Position numbers and translations under genes: made by a program
Part shown: positions 17,709 through 26,948 of the stretch, piece by piece
Layout of the letters: the number at the start of each line of letters is the position of its first letter
Position numbering within the stretch: the first letter of the stretch is position 1
The notes under the pieces: generated by a model
What the model saw: only the letters and a program-made list of their open reading frames with translations
Databases searched by the model: none
Told to the model about the DNA's origin: nothing
Assembly: GCA_964520905.1 (NCBI GenBank)
Contig: CAZFQL010000002.1
Span: 1 to 64,000, forward strand
Length of the DNA: 64,000 nucleotides
Reading direction: 5' to 3'
Source of the DNA: JAGVIE01 sp964520905
GTDB lineage: Bacteria > Bacteroidota > Ignavibacteria > UBA10030 > SZUA-254

Positions 17709-18186
17709 GACAAAGCAGAAACAACGTGCGGCGAACTTTGCGGCAACGTTCCGCTATGTGCCGCTAGTAGGTTTAAAACAAGGATAGATATTCTCGAGCA
17801 CTACGATAACAAAGAAAAAAGTAAACGATTTCTGAGAGTATTTACTGTTACCATCAGACGAGAGATTTGATGGAATAATCTGACATCATCCATCACGTTA
17901 TAGTACGACGCTGGAAATGTCAGAGGATAATACTCACTCAATCATTCCTCTAACGTAACGACTAATAATTTTTTTTCAGGTTCACTCTAGCATTTCGTAC
18001 TTTAGCAAACCATTACTTCGCCAAAATCATCTTCTAAATTAATAATATAAAAAAGATGAAATCAATAGGAAAAACACCGTGAATAAAATTAGAAAGATTG
18101 TCTGAGCTAAATTGTGGAGCGAGCTGGCAAGTGATATACTGGAATGTAATACTTTGTAATACAAATTTATATTACACGTTATTCCT
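17709..18186. other. Gene-free spacer with repeat copies
   Basis: No supportable gene. It holds one copy each of two repeats described below (18005-18095). Just before 18187 there is an operator-like cluster of GTAATAC words (18148-18177) including the inverted pair GTAATA...TATTAC. The remainder shows nothing I can name. Confidence 0.5.
18005..18095. repeat. Copy 1 of a two-part repeat (gene-end copy plus AT-rich unit)
   Basis: Bases 18005-18035 are identical, 31 of 31, to 18934-18964. That second copy is the 3' end of the T9SS peptidase gene, encoding KMILAK and the stop. Bases 18035-18095 match 18736-18796 at about 90% (roughly six differences). In copy 1 the two parts are joined; in copy 2 they are separated by a palindromic element, with the order reversed. 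Confidence 0.7.
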
Positions 18187-18387
18187 ATGGCAATGGAACT
18201 GATACAGAACATCTGGTCGCGATATGGTTTCCGAAGCAATCCATTTGATACTGCTGCGCTTTCGGTTTCTGCTGGAGCACTTTTGCCAGTCAGCAAGGCA
18301 ATCGTAGGTCGTGACATGGAATCAAACGAATCCAAGATGTTACTGGGCATTCTCCGTAGTACCCACCGAAGCTCAGTCCCTTTTTAG
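18187..18387 (+). pseudogene. 5' remnant of an AAA/ORC-like ATPase gene
   Basis: An ATG-initiated frame encodes a protein-like N-terminus containing 'IWSRYGFRSNPFDTAAL' and 'AIVGRDMESNESKMLLGILRS'. The GF-x-x-NPF and VGRD-x-E pattern is how many AAA/ORC-type ATPases begin, just before the Walker A loop. The homology then stops: the frame runs into a palindromic element at 18387 and a stop. No Walker motifs survive. It is probably a truncated gene that kept its promoter. Confidence 0.5.
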
Positions 18388-18452
18388 TGTCACGGTCACG
18401 AAGTGATTCTCTGAAGGAGTTCTTCGAACCCTCGGAATATGGACCGTGACAC
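18387..18452. repeat. 66-base palindromic element with perfect 11-base ends
   Basis: Ends are GTGTCACGGTC (18387-18397) and GACCGTGACAC (18442-18452). A shorter inner pair CGAAG/CTTCG allows a long hairpin. It lies exactly where the ATPase remnant loses coherence, so it may be a MITE- or REP-like insertion. Confidence 0.6.
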
Positions 18453-18475
18453 CCGGTATGAAAACACATTAATTG

Positions 18476-18593
18476 CCCCACGATTCATCGTGGGGATAAA
18501 TTATTCAAAAAATATATCGGACTTCAGTCCCATAGCTATGGGGTTGAAACCCCCTCTTTGGATATTATTGTTACCCCGAACTGAAGTTCGGGG
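18476..18593. repeat. Cluster of five short palindromes
   Basis: In order: CCCCACGA-TTCA-TCGTGGGG (18476-18495), GGACTTCAGTCC (18519-18530), CATAGCTATG (18531-18540), GGGGTTGAAACCCC (18540-18553) and CCCCGAAC-TGAA-GTTCGGGG (18574-18593). The spacing and shared 'cttcagt/ctgaagt' words look like a REP-type dispersed element cluster. No transposase gene is in the window. Confidence 0.6.
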
Positions 18594-18685
18594 CTATTCA
18601 AATTCAGACTAATTTCATACCTCATATGCTCGTTTGCTTTTTCCCCTCACATCTCCTATTTTAGTACAACTTCTCCGCGACCGGT

Positions 18686-18705
18686 GTCCCGCAGATCGGC
18701 GGGAC
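18686..18705. repeat. Palindrome GTCCCGC...GCGGGAC
   Basis: A 7-base perfect stem with a 6-base loop, followed by TTATTTTT on the plus strand. It could serve as a terminator but mainly looks like another dispersed palindrome. Confidence 0.45.
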
Positions 18706-18735
18706 TTATTTTTGACAAAACACGTCGTGTGCTAT

Positions 18736-18796
18736 TAAATTAATAATCTAAAAAAGATGAGAGCAATAGGAAAAACACCGTTAATAAAACTAGAGA
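18736..18796. repeat. Copy 2 of the AT-rich repeat unit
   Basis: About 90% identical to 18035-18095. It sits directly before the palindromic element that starts at 18797. Confidence 0.65.
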
Positions 18797-18900
18797 TGTC
18801 ATTCTGAACGGATCCCGACAAAGTCGGGAGAAGTGAAGAATCTTTCTTTTTACAAAGAGTAAGATGTTCCTCCCGTTCTTCGAACGGGATCAATATGACA
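18797..18900. repeat. Palindromic element bounded by TGTCAT/ATGACA
   Basis: TGTCAT at 18797-18802 and ATGACA at 18895-18900 bound an element containing two hairpins: CCCGAC..GTCGGG (18814-18828) and CCCGTTC-TTC-GAACGGG (18872-18888). It also holds the words 'attctgaacgg' and 'gaagaatct' familiar from dispersed intergenic repeats. It may also help to terminate the peptidase gene transcript on the minus strand. Confidence 0.55.
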
Positions 18901-18941
18901 CGATGAAGGGAGGTTCGCAACGGCATTTTTGTTGCAAACCA

Positions 18942-21900
18942 TTACTTCGCCAAAATCATCTTCTGAATCTGCGACATACCATCAGCTTGTAACCGGTAGA
19001 AGTACACACCGCTGGATAACTTCGATCCGTTAAACTCAACTCCATATCTTCCTGCCTTCTTATCTTCATTTACTAATGTCGCTACTTCCTGACCGAGAAC
19101 ATCAAATACTTTCAGAGTTACCCAAGTGTCAATCGGCAATTGATAATTGATAGTCGTCGATGGGTTGAACGGGTTAGGCAAGTTCTGCTCAAGCAAGAAA
19201 TTTCTTGGTAACTCTCCAACACCTGCTTTACTGAGCACAATTTGAGATTTTTGATTCAGAATCTGTATACTGCCATTAGAGCTAAGCGAAATTTCCTTCT
19301 CTCCCACTTTGAGTATACCATCAAACGGTTGTTCCTTTATTTCCCAGGTTATTGTCAGTGGATATTCTGCCGATGAAATTAATATAGAATACTCGTCATT
19401 GATTCCATTATTAAAAGTTTCAAGCATTCTACCCGACACATAGCGCACATCGAAAGAACCATCGGGCGGTATCGGCGGAAGTTCATATCGTCCGGGAGTA
19501 TTACGTTCACCCTGAGTTGTGAAATACAGTTCTTGTATCCTTCCTTGGTTGTCCCGGAAAAGGAGCTTGTTGCATTCTTCGCGTATATCGCGCCGCGCCG
19601 TACTCACTTTCATAATTGATGATGAATTGAGTATCAAACTTCCCGGTTGATTCACTTTTACCCAGTATCCCTTCCCCGGTTTTATACTATCGGTAATAAA
19701 GTATGAATTATTATATCCGAAACAATCGGAAACCATGATGTCCGGGGGATCCGAGTTAATGGTACCAACAGCTATCGGATTGGATATCGATCCGATCATA
19801 TTCCATCCGGTTTCAACAGCAATCGTATCCGCATATACCCATTCGCCATTTAATTCAACACGGTCGGCGTTATTGTACTTCAGCCAATAACCGATTCCAT
19901 GAAAAATAGAATCTCTTATTACGTAACCGCTATCATTCAAATAACGAAAAGCATTCGAGATTGCCGTATTGAAAATAATATTTTTCCGTGGATCAGCTGG
20001 AACAAAAGGTATTGAAACCATGTTCCACCCTGTTGCTACACCCATCGATTGTACGATTGCATTCCCGGACAGACCGATCTGATCGGGTGACGATGGTCCG
20101 TTATGTGTAAACGTCAGGTGACCCGTTTGTACACCCTTGCTTAGCGGCGCGAAAGTGATATAAAATTTCTTTCCCAATGATGGAGCGATGCTTGCGCTGG
20201 TGGGCGTGACTGTAAACAGACTGTTATCAGATACTACCGAGCTAACATTCAAGGTTGTCAATCCCGTATTGTAAACCGTAACACTATCCGTTTTAATTGA
20301 ATCGACATACACATCACCGAAATTTTTTACTGTTGGGAATACGGTAAATGCTTTGAGTGTATCTTTTGTTTTAAGAATCCAACCTTGCGGATCAAGCTGA
20401 ACAGACGTGGGTTGGTGTGATACATCGAATGAAAATGTTTGTGTTAACTGATCATTGAACAAAACCACAGTCGTATCCCAGCCGGAGGCAAAAATTTTAA
20501 AATCAATCGGCATCGTAAAGAAAGTCGGATTGGCAGTGCCGGTTGTCTGGCTCAAACCGATAGTAAGAGTGTAGCCGCCCGCTGATGGTTCAGACGTCCA
20601 GCCATATGTATAATTGGGATATTTTTCACCGTACACCCACTCATTGAAAAAGTAATCCAGATTCTGCCCGGATGTAGTTTCGCAAACCGATTGAAAATCA
20701 TCCGTTGAAGCTGTTCCGTATTTAAACCGCATATCATTCGCGTAATTATACATCGAGCGGAAGAACATCGTATCGCCTATAACATGTCGAAGCATATGCA
20801 ACACAGTAGCACCTTTAGCATAAACTAAATTCCAATTGAAAAGCGTCCCAATATTTGTTGTATCAGTCACGTATATGCTTCCGACCGCATTTTTTGCTGA
20901 ACTCATATGACTAGTGATTCTGCTCCAATAGGAACTCGTGCCGTATTTTTTTTCTTGATATAGAACTTCAAGGTAAGTTGCGAAACCCTCGTTCAGCCAG
21001 ATATCGGGCCATGTTCTGCAAGTTATCATGTCGCCGAACCATTGATGCGCAAGTTCATGAATTACCAGTCCTTCGCTGAAACCGCCGAGCGAAGTCATAG
21101 TTTGGTGTTCCATCCCGCCGCCCCATCCGAATTGCGCATGACCGTATTTCTCACTGATGAACGGATACAAACCAAACAGGTCAGAAAATATTTGCAATCC
21201 ATCAACCGCTTTGGGCAATCCAGCCATGGCTGAAGATAGATTTTCCGGCAGAACGTAATTTAAAACTTCCATCGAGTCGGTTGGAGTATACTTGAACCAG
21301 TTTGAAAATGAAGAATAATTCGTTAGAGCAATCGAGATAAGGTAACTTGAAACCGGATATCTATGCTGCCAATAATGAGTCGATGTTCCATCACCATTGT
21401 TCACGACTGAAATTAACTTGCCGTTAGAGCCAACCTTAAAAGCCGAATCACATGTTACAATAATATCGGATGAATCTGCTTTATCGAGTGGATGATCGTT
21501 GCAGGGCCACCAGTCTTTGGCACCGTAAGGTTCACTGAGTGTCCATACATAGGGAGTTCCCAAATGTGAGGAGAATTCAAAACTGCCGAAGCCGCTGCTG
21601 CCCGGTACGCCTCGATAAAATACTTCTACTGTTATCAGTTCACCCAAATCATATAACTTATCAAGTGTTATATCGAAGTATGATGAATATTGAACCGCAG
21701 AAGTTTTTACACCCCCGACTCTAACCGAATCGACTATTAAGGTGTTCATTAAATCGAGAGAAATTGTTCCCAAATTATCTTGCTGGCTTGTTGCTTTCAT
21801 CATCATCATGCCAGATAAATATTCTGGGGAAGTAGTGATTTTGATATCGAGCTTGTAATACTTTGCATCTATCAATTGAGTAGAGTTAATTCCCTTCAGT

Positions 21901-22049
21901 TGATCTTGGAAAATTGTTTTGTATCGTAGCATCTCTTGCTGATAAAATTTCTCATCGATGTTTGAATTATCCTCCTGTGCATAAGCTCGTGTTAGAAATA
22001 AAAGACTAATGATTGCGAGAAGTGTTATAGAATGGCGTTTCATTATCAA
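18942..22049 (-). CDS. Secreted M1-family aminopeptidase with type IX secretion signal
   Basis: 1035 residues. A signal peptide (about 1-24, ending 'RAYAQ') leads an M1 peptidase domain with the zinc site HELAHQW (H331, E332, H335) and E354 of NEGFATY in HEXXH-x18-E spacing. The substrate motif reads GGMEH instead of GxMEN. An ASPM/Hydin-like beta-sandwich follows at about 570-670, then an adhesion-like region. The last 85 or so residues are a Por C-terminal domain (NPFNPSTTI ... SGVYFYRL ... KMILAK). The protein should be exported by T9SS and released or anchored at the surface. Confidence 0.93.
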   Translation of the reverse strand: MIMKRHSITLLAIISLLFLTRAYAQEDNSNIDEKFYQQEMLRYKTIFQDQLKGINSTQLIDAKYYKLDIKITTSPEYLSGMMMMKATSQQDNLGTISLDLMNTLIVDSVRVGGVKTSAVQYSSYFDITLDKLYDLGELITVEVFYRGVPGSSGFGSFEFSSHLGTPYVWTLSEPYGAKDWWPCNDHPLDKADSSDIIVTCDSAFKVGSNGKLISVVNNGDGTSTHYWQHRYPVSSYLISIALTNYSSFSNWFKYTPTDSMEVLNYVLPENLSSAMAGLPKAVDGLQIFSDLFGLYPFISEKYGHAQFGWGGGMEHQTMTSLGGFSEGLVIHELAHQWFGDMITCRTWPDIWLNEGFATYLEVLYQEKKYGTSSYWSRITSHMSSAKNAVGSIYVTDTTNIGTLFNWNLVYAKGATVLHMLRHVIGDTMFFRSMYNYANDMRFKYGTASTDDFQSVCETTSGQNLDYFFNEWVYGEKYPNYTYGWTSEPSAGGYTLTIGLSQTTGTANPTFFTMPIDFKIFASGWDTTVVLFNDQLTQTFSFDVSHQPTSVQLDPQGWILKTKDTLKAFTVFPTVKNFGDVYVDSIKTDSVTVYNTGLTTLNVSSVVSDNSLFTVTPTSASIAPSLGKKFYITFAPLSKGVQTGHLTFTHNGPSSPDQIGLSGNAIVQSMGVATGWNMVSIPFVPADPRKNIIFNTAISNAFRYLNDSGYVIRDSIFHGIGYWLKYNNADRVELNGEWVYADTIAVETGWNMIGSISNPIAVGTINSDPPDIMVSDCFGYNNSYFITDSIKPGKGYWVKVNQPGSLILNSSSIMKVSTARRDIREECNKLLFRDNQGRIQELYFTTQGERNTPGRYELPPIPPDGSFDVRYVSGRMLETFNNGINDEYSILISSAEYPLTITWEIKEQPFDGILKVGEKEISLSSNGSIQILNQKSQIVLSKAGVGELPRNFLLEQNLPNPFNPSTTINYQLPIDTWVTLKVFDVLGQEVATLVNEDKKAGRYGVEFNGSKLSSGVYFYRLQADGMSQIQKMILAK

Positions 22050-22160
22050 ACTCAGAGGTTATTTGAACAGATTATTAGTAGACTTATTAAATGTAGGAAG
22101 GATTAGATAGAAAGTCAAAAGGGATTGCATTAATTTCCATACACTCCAGAATTGAGCGTT

Positions 22161-23057
22161 TTACGAGTTCTTCAACGCTTCCGCGCCGCCGACAATCTCG
22201 AGCAATTCTTTGGTAATTGATGATTGACGGGCTTTGTTATAAGAAAGCTGTAGGGAACGAATCATGTCTGAAGCATTAGTGGTGGCATTATCCATCGCCG
22301 ACATCCGTGCGCCTTGCTCTGCTGCATACGATTCGAGCAGCGCGCGCCATAGCTGAAAATTGATATGCCTCGGAACAAGCGCGCCTATTATTTCCTGAAC
22401 AGATGGTTCGTAAATATAATTAATCGGTGATTTACTGCCGGAGATCAGTGGCTGAGAATTTATGACATCCGTCTTTATCGGAAGAAGCCGTTCAACTGCA
22501 ACGCGCTGCTGGATAATAGATTTGAATTCGTTGTAAATGATTTCCACCCGGTCATATTCACCGGCGAGATATCCCTTTGCTACTTCTTCTATGATTGATC
22601 GTGCGCCGGCAAAATTCAAATCGTTATATATCCCAATGTACTTGGCGAGAACCTGAAAGCCGTTTTTTTGAAAAAAATCATTTCCTTTTCTACCGACGCA
22701 AACAAGCTTGACTTTACCGGCGTTATTCAAATCTGCATAATTCGATCGGATGTAATTTACCGTCGATTTGATTATGTTCGAATTAAATGCCCCGCATAAA
22801 CCCCGGTCTGCCGTAACTACAATTATGGACACACTTTCGATAGGTCTTTCGATGAACATCGGATGAGCCTCGATATCCATAACGCCGTTGAGATGAGAAA
22901 ATAATTCTTTCAATTTCCGCGCATAGGGCCGTGCAGATATAACGGCATCCTGAGCACGGCGCAATTTTGCCGCCGCAACCATTTTCATCGCTTTTGTTAT
23001 CTTTTGTGTGCTCTTGACGCTGCTTATGCGCCGGCGAATTTCACGTAAGGTTGCCAT
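22161..23057 (-). CDS. atpG: ATP synthase F1 subunit gamma
   Basis: 298 residues with the conserved N-terminal coil 'MATLREIRRRISSVKSTQKITKAMKMVAAAKLRRAQ' and the C-terminal 'ARMSAMDNATTNASDMI'. Gamma is the rotating shaft that couples F0 to the catalytic hexamer. It is the last gene of the operon here. atpD and atpC, which often follow, are absent, and an unrelated peptidase gene begins 111 bases further on. Confidence 0.97.
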   Translation of the reverse strand: MATLREIRRRISSVKSTQKITKAMKMVAAAKLRRAQDAVISARPYARKLKELFSHLNGVMDIEAHPMFIERPIESVSIIVVTADRGLCGAFNSNIIKSTVNYIRSNYADLNNAGKVKLVCVGRKGNDFFQKNGFQVLAKYIGIYNDLNFAGARSIIEEVAKGYLAGEYDRVEIIYNEFKSIIQQRVAVERLLPIKTDVINSQPLISGSKSPINYIYEPSVQEIIGALVPRHINFQLWRALLESYAAEQGARMSAMDNATTNASDMIRSLQLSYNKARQSSITKELLEIVGGAEALKNS

Positions 23058-23060
23058 CTA

Positions 23061-24608
23061 TCAGGATACTTTAAATGCCGTGAGAAATTCTTTTGCAATA
23101 GCGTGAAGTTTCTTCTGAAGATCATCCGAAAGATCTTTCTTAGCCGCAACTTCGGTAAGAACATCACGATGTTTTAATTCCAGCATCTCAAGAAACTCGC
23201 GTTCAAACCGCTGGACATGCTTGATGGGGATTTCATCCAGATAGCCGTTCGTCCCTGCAAATATACTGACCACCTGTTTCTCAACAGCCATCGGGACAAA
23301 CTGACCCTGCTTGAGAAGTTCGACGAGTCTGGATCCGCGACGGAGCTGTGCCTGCGTAGCTTTATCGAGATCGGAACCAAACTTCGCAAAGGCTTCAAGC
23401 TCCCGGTACTGGGCGAGATCAAGACGTAGCCGGCCTGCAATTTTCTTCATTGCCTTGATCTGGGCATTTCCGCCGACGCGCGATACTGAAATACCAACAT
23501 TAATAGCCGGACGAACGCCCGAGTTGAATAAATTCGGCTCAAGATATATCTGTCCGTCTGTTATCGAGATAACATTTGTCGGGATGTAAGCCGCCACATC
23601 GCCTGCCTGTGTTTCAATAACCGGCAGTGCAGTTAAACTGCCGCCGCCAAGTTCTTCACTCAATTTTGAAGCGCGCTCAAGAAGCCGTGAATGTAAATAG
23701 AATACATCGCCGGGATATGCTTCACGGCCGGGCGGTCGTCTGAGCAACAAGGAAACTTGCCGATAAGCCTGCGCATGTTTCGAAAGATCATCATATATGA
23801 CTAACGAATGTCTTCCACTATCGCGGAAGAATTCACCAAGCGTAGCGCCGGCATATGGAGCGATGAACTGTAATGGTGATGGATCGCTTGCCGACGCTAA
23901 AATAACAGTCGTATAATCCATCGCACCTTCTTCCTCAAGCTTAGCTACAACCTGCGCAACCGTTGAGCTTTTTTGGCCGATGGCAACATAGATGCAATAG
24001 ATTGGTTTGACGCCCAATCGTTTTGCTTCTTCTGAATGTGTAAACTTCTGATTGATGATTGTATCGATTGCGATAGCAGTCTTACCTGTCTGGCGGTCAC
24101 CGATAATCAATTCACGCTGTCCCCTGCCGATTGGTATCATTGCATCGACAGCTTTGATGCCGGTTTGCAGCGGTTCTTTTACCGGCTGGCGCTGAATTAC
24201 GCCAAGCGCTTTGCGCTCAATGGGAAGAATTTTTTCCGTTTTTATCGGTCCTCGTTCATCTATCGGCTGACCGAGCGGATTGATGACACGACCCAGCATC
24301 TGCTCACCGACCGGTATGGATGCGACGCGACCTGTGCGCTTAACTGTATCACCTTCCTTGATGAGATTGCTCTCACCGAAAAGAATGCATCCTACATTAT
24401 CTTCCTCTAAGTTCAGAACCATGCCAAAAACACCATGTGGGAATTCCACAAGCTCACTTGCCATTACTTTGGAAAGTCCGTACACGCGCGCAATACCATC
24501 ACCAACCTGCAATACGGTGCCGACATCGTAGATGTCAACTTCTTTTTCGAAACCGGATAGTTGTCTTCGCAGTATCGCGGATACTTCATCGGGCCTAACT
24601 TCTGCCAT
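23061..24608 (-). CDS. atpA: ATP synthase F1 subunit alpha
   Basis: 515 residues with Walker A GDRQTGKTA at about 172-180, the signature 'PAINVGISVSRVGGNAQ' and full family length. Alpha forms the non-catalytic nucleotide sites of F1. An AAAGGA site precedes the ATG. It is spaced 3 bases from atpG and 87 bases from atpH. Confidence 0.98.
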   Translation of the reverse strand: MAEVRPDEVSAILRRQLSGFEKEVDIYDVGTVLQVGDGIARVYGLSKVMASELVEFPHGVFGMVLNLEEDNVGCILFGESNLIKEGDTVKRTGRVASIPVGEQMLGRVINPLGQPIDERGPIKTEKILPIERKALGVIQRQPVKEPLQTGIKAVDAMIPIGRGQRELIIGDRQTGKTAIAIDTIINQKFTHSEEAKRLGVKPIYCIYVAIGQKSSTVAQVVAKLEEEGAMDYTTVILASASDPSPLQFIAPYAGATLGEFFRDSGRHSLVIYDDLSKHAQAYRQVSLLLRRPPGREAYPGDVFYLHSRLLERASKLSEELGGGSLTALPVIETQAGDVAAYIPTNVISITDGQIYLEPNLFNSGVRPAINVGISVSRVGGNAQIKAMKKIAGRLRLDLAQYRELEAFAKFGSDLDKATQAQLRRGSRLVELLKQGQFVPMAVEKQVVSIFAGTNGYLDEIPIKHVQRFEREFLEMLELKHRDVLTEVAAKKDLSDDLQKKLHAIAKEFLTAFKVS

Positions 24609-24695
24609 TATTTATTCCTTTATAAAAATATTTTTTTGCAAATGACTTCTTCAATAAGACTCCCCGCCAAGGGAAGATTGTTTTGCCGCTTATAA

Positions 24696-25241
24696 CTATG
24701 AAACGCTCTCCATGAACTTCTGCCTGAGGAGATCTAACTGGCGTGCGACACTTGCATCCCAGACGGTATCATCGAACTTGACAGTAAATCCGCCTTTCAA
24801 TGATGGGTCTATAATATAATTCACTCTCACCTGCTTCTTAGTAGCAGCAGCCAACCTTCTCACAAGTTCCTGTTCCTGTGTCGTAGTGAACTTGACGGTC
24901 GTCCTAGCTGTAACGTTGAGGATTCCAATCCTCTCATCTCTCAGGCGATAGAATTGGCGTATGATTTCCGGAAGCAATCCTTCTCTGTCCTTAGCCGTCA
25001 AGAGTATGATAAATTTAAACGTGAGAGCATTCACCTTTTTTTCGAGAAGTTCGGTGAAAATCTGTTTCTTCTTCAGATCATTCAATATTGGATTTTTCAG
25101 GAAAAGGGAGAATTCCCGTATTTCGTTTATCATTTTTTCGATAAACTGGAAATCTCTGTTTACCTCATCAAGACATTTTGTCTCTTCCGCAACCCCTATG
25201 ATTGCTATGGCGTATCGATATGCCGACCGTATGTCACTCAT
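24696..25241 (-). CDS. atpH: ATP synthase F1 subunit delta
   Basis: About 181 residues, the delta/OSCP length. It has an N-terminal helical domain and the C-terminal 'YIIDPSLKGGFTVKFDDTVWDASVARQLDLLRQKF', which is diagnostic. A TTG at 25247 abuts the atpF stop, but the ATG at 25241 is the likelier start. Delta is the stator piece linking subunit b to F1. Confidence 0.95.
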   Translation of the reverse strand: MSDIRSAYRYAIAIIGVAEETKCLDEVNRDFQFIEKMINEIREFSLFLKNPILNDLKKKQIFTELLEKKVNALTFKFIILLTAKDREGLLPEIIRQFYRLRDERIGILNVTARTTVKFTTTQEQELVRRLAAATKKQVRVNYIIDPSLKGGFTVKFDDTVWDASVARQLDLLRQKFMESVS

Positions 25242-25247
25242 AAGCAA

Positions 25248-25733
25248 TCAATTCTTTGGAAGTCCTTTTAGATATGTATCGACAAGCTTCCGGTGTTTAT
25301 GTTCGTCGAGGGTTTCATCGAGAATTTTACCAGCCGCTTGAACAGCAAGGGTAGCCACTTCCCCGCGAAGCTGAATCAACGCCGCTTCTTTGTCGCGCTC
25401 GATTTCCTGTCTCGCCTGTTCTACCATATGGCGTGATTGCTGATTCGCCTTATCTACGATTTCTTCCTTAAGCTTCTCAGCGAGAGCGCGATTTTCATTC
25501 AAGATCCGTTGACCTTCGTGTCCTGCACGCTCAAGCTGTTTACGATTCTCTTCCAAAAGCCGCTCGGCTTCTTGTTTTGCACGTTCAGCGCGCTCGATCG
25601 AATTGCGAACTGATTCCTCTCGCCGCTGAAGCGCTTCGAGAAGCGGTTTCCATGCAAACTTTTTTAGAAGGATAAGAAGTAAAACGAATGTTATGATCGT
25701 CCAGATGATCAATCCGGGATTTGGATTTAACAT
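25248..25733 (-). CDS. atpF: ATP synthase F0 subunit b
   Basis: 161 residues: one N-terminal membrane helix ('LIIWTIITFVLLLILLKKF') and a long charged coiled coil (about 35-130), as in subunit b dimers. It is the peripheral stalk. It is encoded between atpE and atpH as is usual. Confidence 0.96.
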   Translation of the reverse strand: MLNPNPGLIIWTIITFVLLLILLKKFAWKPLLEALQRREESVRNSIERAERAKQEAERLLEENRKQLERAGHEGQRILNENRALAEKLKEEIVDKANQQSRHMVEQARQEIERDKEAALIQLRGEVATLAVQAAGKILDETLDEHKHRKLVDTYLKGLPKN

Positions 25734-25748
25734 AATCTATCCGGCGTG

Positions 25749-25976
25749 TTATTTAGTTGCAAGAATAATGCAGATCGCGAGCGCGAAGAAAGTTGCGCCT
25801 TCGATAAGCGCGGCGGCAATCAACATTGACGTACGAACCTGCCCGGCAACTTCCGGCTGGCGACCGCTTGCGTCCATGGCGGCGGCGGCGAGTTTTCCGA
25901 TTCCGATTCCGGCACCGATAACAGTGATACCTGCGCCGATTCCTGCTGCAAGATAACCTAATGCATTTGCTTCCAT
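25749..25976 (-). CDS. atpE: ATP synthase F0 subunit c
   Basis: 75 residues, two hydrophobic helices with a glycine-rich first helix (GIGAGITVIGAGIGIGK) and polar loop 'ASGRQPE'. The ion-binding carboxylate is E59 in 'ALIEGATFF'. Residues typical of sodium-binding rings (Gln in helix 1, Ser/Thr after the Glu) are not seen, so protons are the likely ion. A GGAG site precedes the ATG. Confidence 0.97.
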   Translation of the reverse strand: MEANALGYLAAGIGAGITVIGAGIGIGKLAAAAMDASGRQPEVAGQVRTSMLIAAALIEGATFFALAICIILATK

Positions 25977-26018
25977 TCTATTTCTCCTGTAAAAATAAGT
26001 TAAGATTGATGTTATTCA

Positions 26019-26942
26019 TTAATGTTCGTGTGAACCACTCACTCCTTCTTCATGAGCGGCTTGCATGCCAAGCCCCATGAACAGCGATGTGAGCATAGTA
26101 AAAATATACGCCTGTAAAAACGCAACAAACAATTCCAAGAAATTAATACCGAGAACAAACACTATCGGAACGGGCGCGATGATGTAAGATTGAAATACGA
26201 ATATCAATCCAATAAGAGAGACAATAACGATGTGCCCGCCGATCATGTTGGCAAAAAGACGAATCATCAGTGCGAAAGGTTTTGTAAAGAGACCCAAGAC
26301 TTCAATCGGTATCATTATGGGCCAGAGAATCCAGTGTACACCGCCTGTAAGATGAGCAAGATAACGACCGAATCCCTGGGCACGAATTGCCGAAACCTGA
26401 ATCATAATAAACGCAATCAGCGCTAATCCGCCTGTGACACTCACGTTTCCCGTTGCAGTCGAACCATACGGGACAAGTCCGGAAAGGTTCATGATGAGAA
26501 TAAAGAAGAATGTCGTGAGCAGATATGGCAGATATTTTACACCGCCGGGTCCCATGTTTGGAATCGCAACTTCATCGCGGATGAAGAGAACAAAAACCTC
26601 GACAAGATTTCCGAAACCGGTGGGAACTGTACGCTTGGAATTTTTTCGCGCGGCAGTGATTGCAAGAATTAGGAGAATAACTGCAGCCAGCCAGAGGAAA
26701 ACAACATGCTTTGTAATTGAAAGATCGAGCGAAAAACTACCGATTTGAACCGGGGCGAAGTGTGGTAATTCAATTTCACCTATGAATGGCAGATCAAGCT
26801 TAGGCGAATCATAGACATGATGGAGTAATCCGGTAAAAAGATTTCCGCCGCTTTCACCGTGCTCACCTGTCTTGGCGGCAGTGTGAAGCGTGTCTGCAAC
26901 CGACTGATGAATCACTGCCGTATCTGGATTTGAAAAGTACAC
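26019..26942 (-). CDS. atpB: ATP synthase F0 subunit a
   Basis: 307 residues with five or six membrane helices. The conserved arginine helix reads 'FALMIRLFANMIGGHIV', and the C-terminal helix 'VAFLQAYIFTMLTSLFMG' is typical. Compared with E. coli it has a long N-terminal polar extension of about 75 residues with several histidines, as often in Bacteroidota. It forms the ion half-channels next to the c ring. Confidence 0.96.
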   Translation of the reverse strand: MYFSNPDTAVIHQSVADTLHTAAKTGEHGESGGNLFTGLLHHVYDSPKLDLPFIGEIELPHFAPVQIGSFSLDLSITKHVVFLWLAAVILLILAITAARKNSKRTVPTGFGNLVEVFVLFIRDEVAIPNMGPGGVKYLPYLLTTFFFILIMNLSGLVPYGSTATGNVSVTGGLALIAFIMIQVSAIRAQGFGRYLAHLTGGVHWILWPIMIPIEVLGLFTKPFALMIRLFANMIGGHIVIVSLIGLIFVFQSYIIAPVPIVFVLGINFLELFVAFLQAYIFTMLTSLFMGLGMQAAHEEGVSGSHEH

Positions 26943-26948
26943 TATGAT

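Larger units (their letters stand above)
18388..18941. other. Repeat-filled spacer without genes
   Basis: Between the ATPase remnant and the peptidase gene no coding frame can be supported; a 63-codon minus ORF is built from repeat sequence. The space is a chain of palindromic units, listed separately. Confidence 0.55.

Noticed and set aside
18735..18926. 63-codon minus-strand ORF
   Set aside because: Composed of repeat sequence and hairpin arms, not protein-like.
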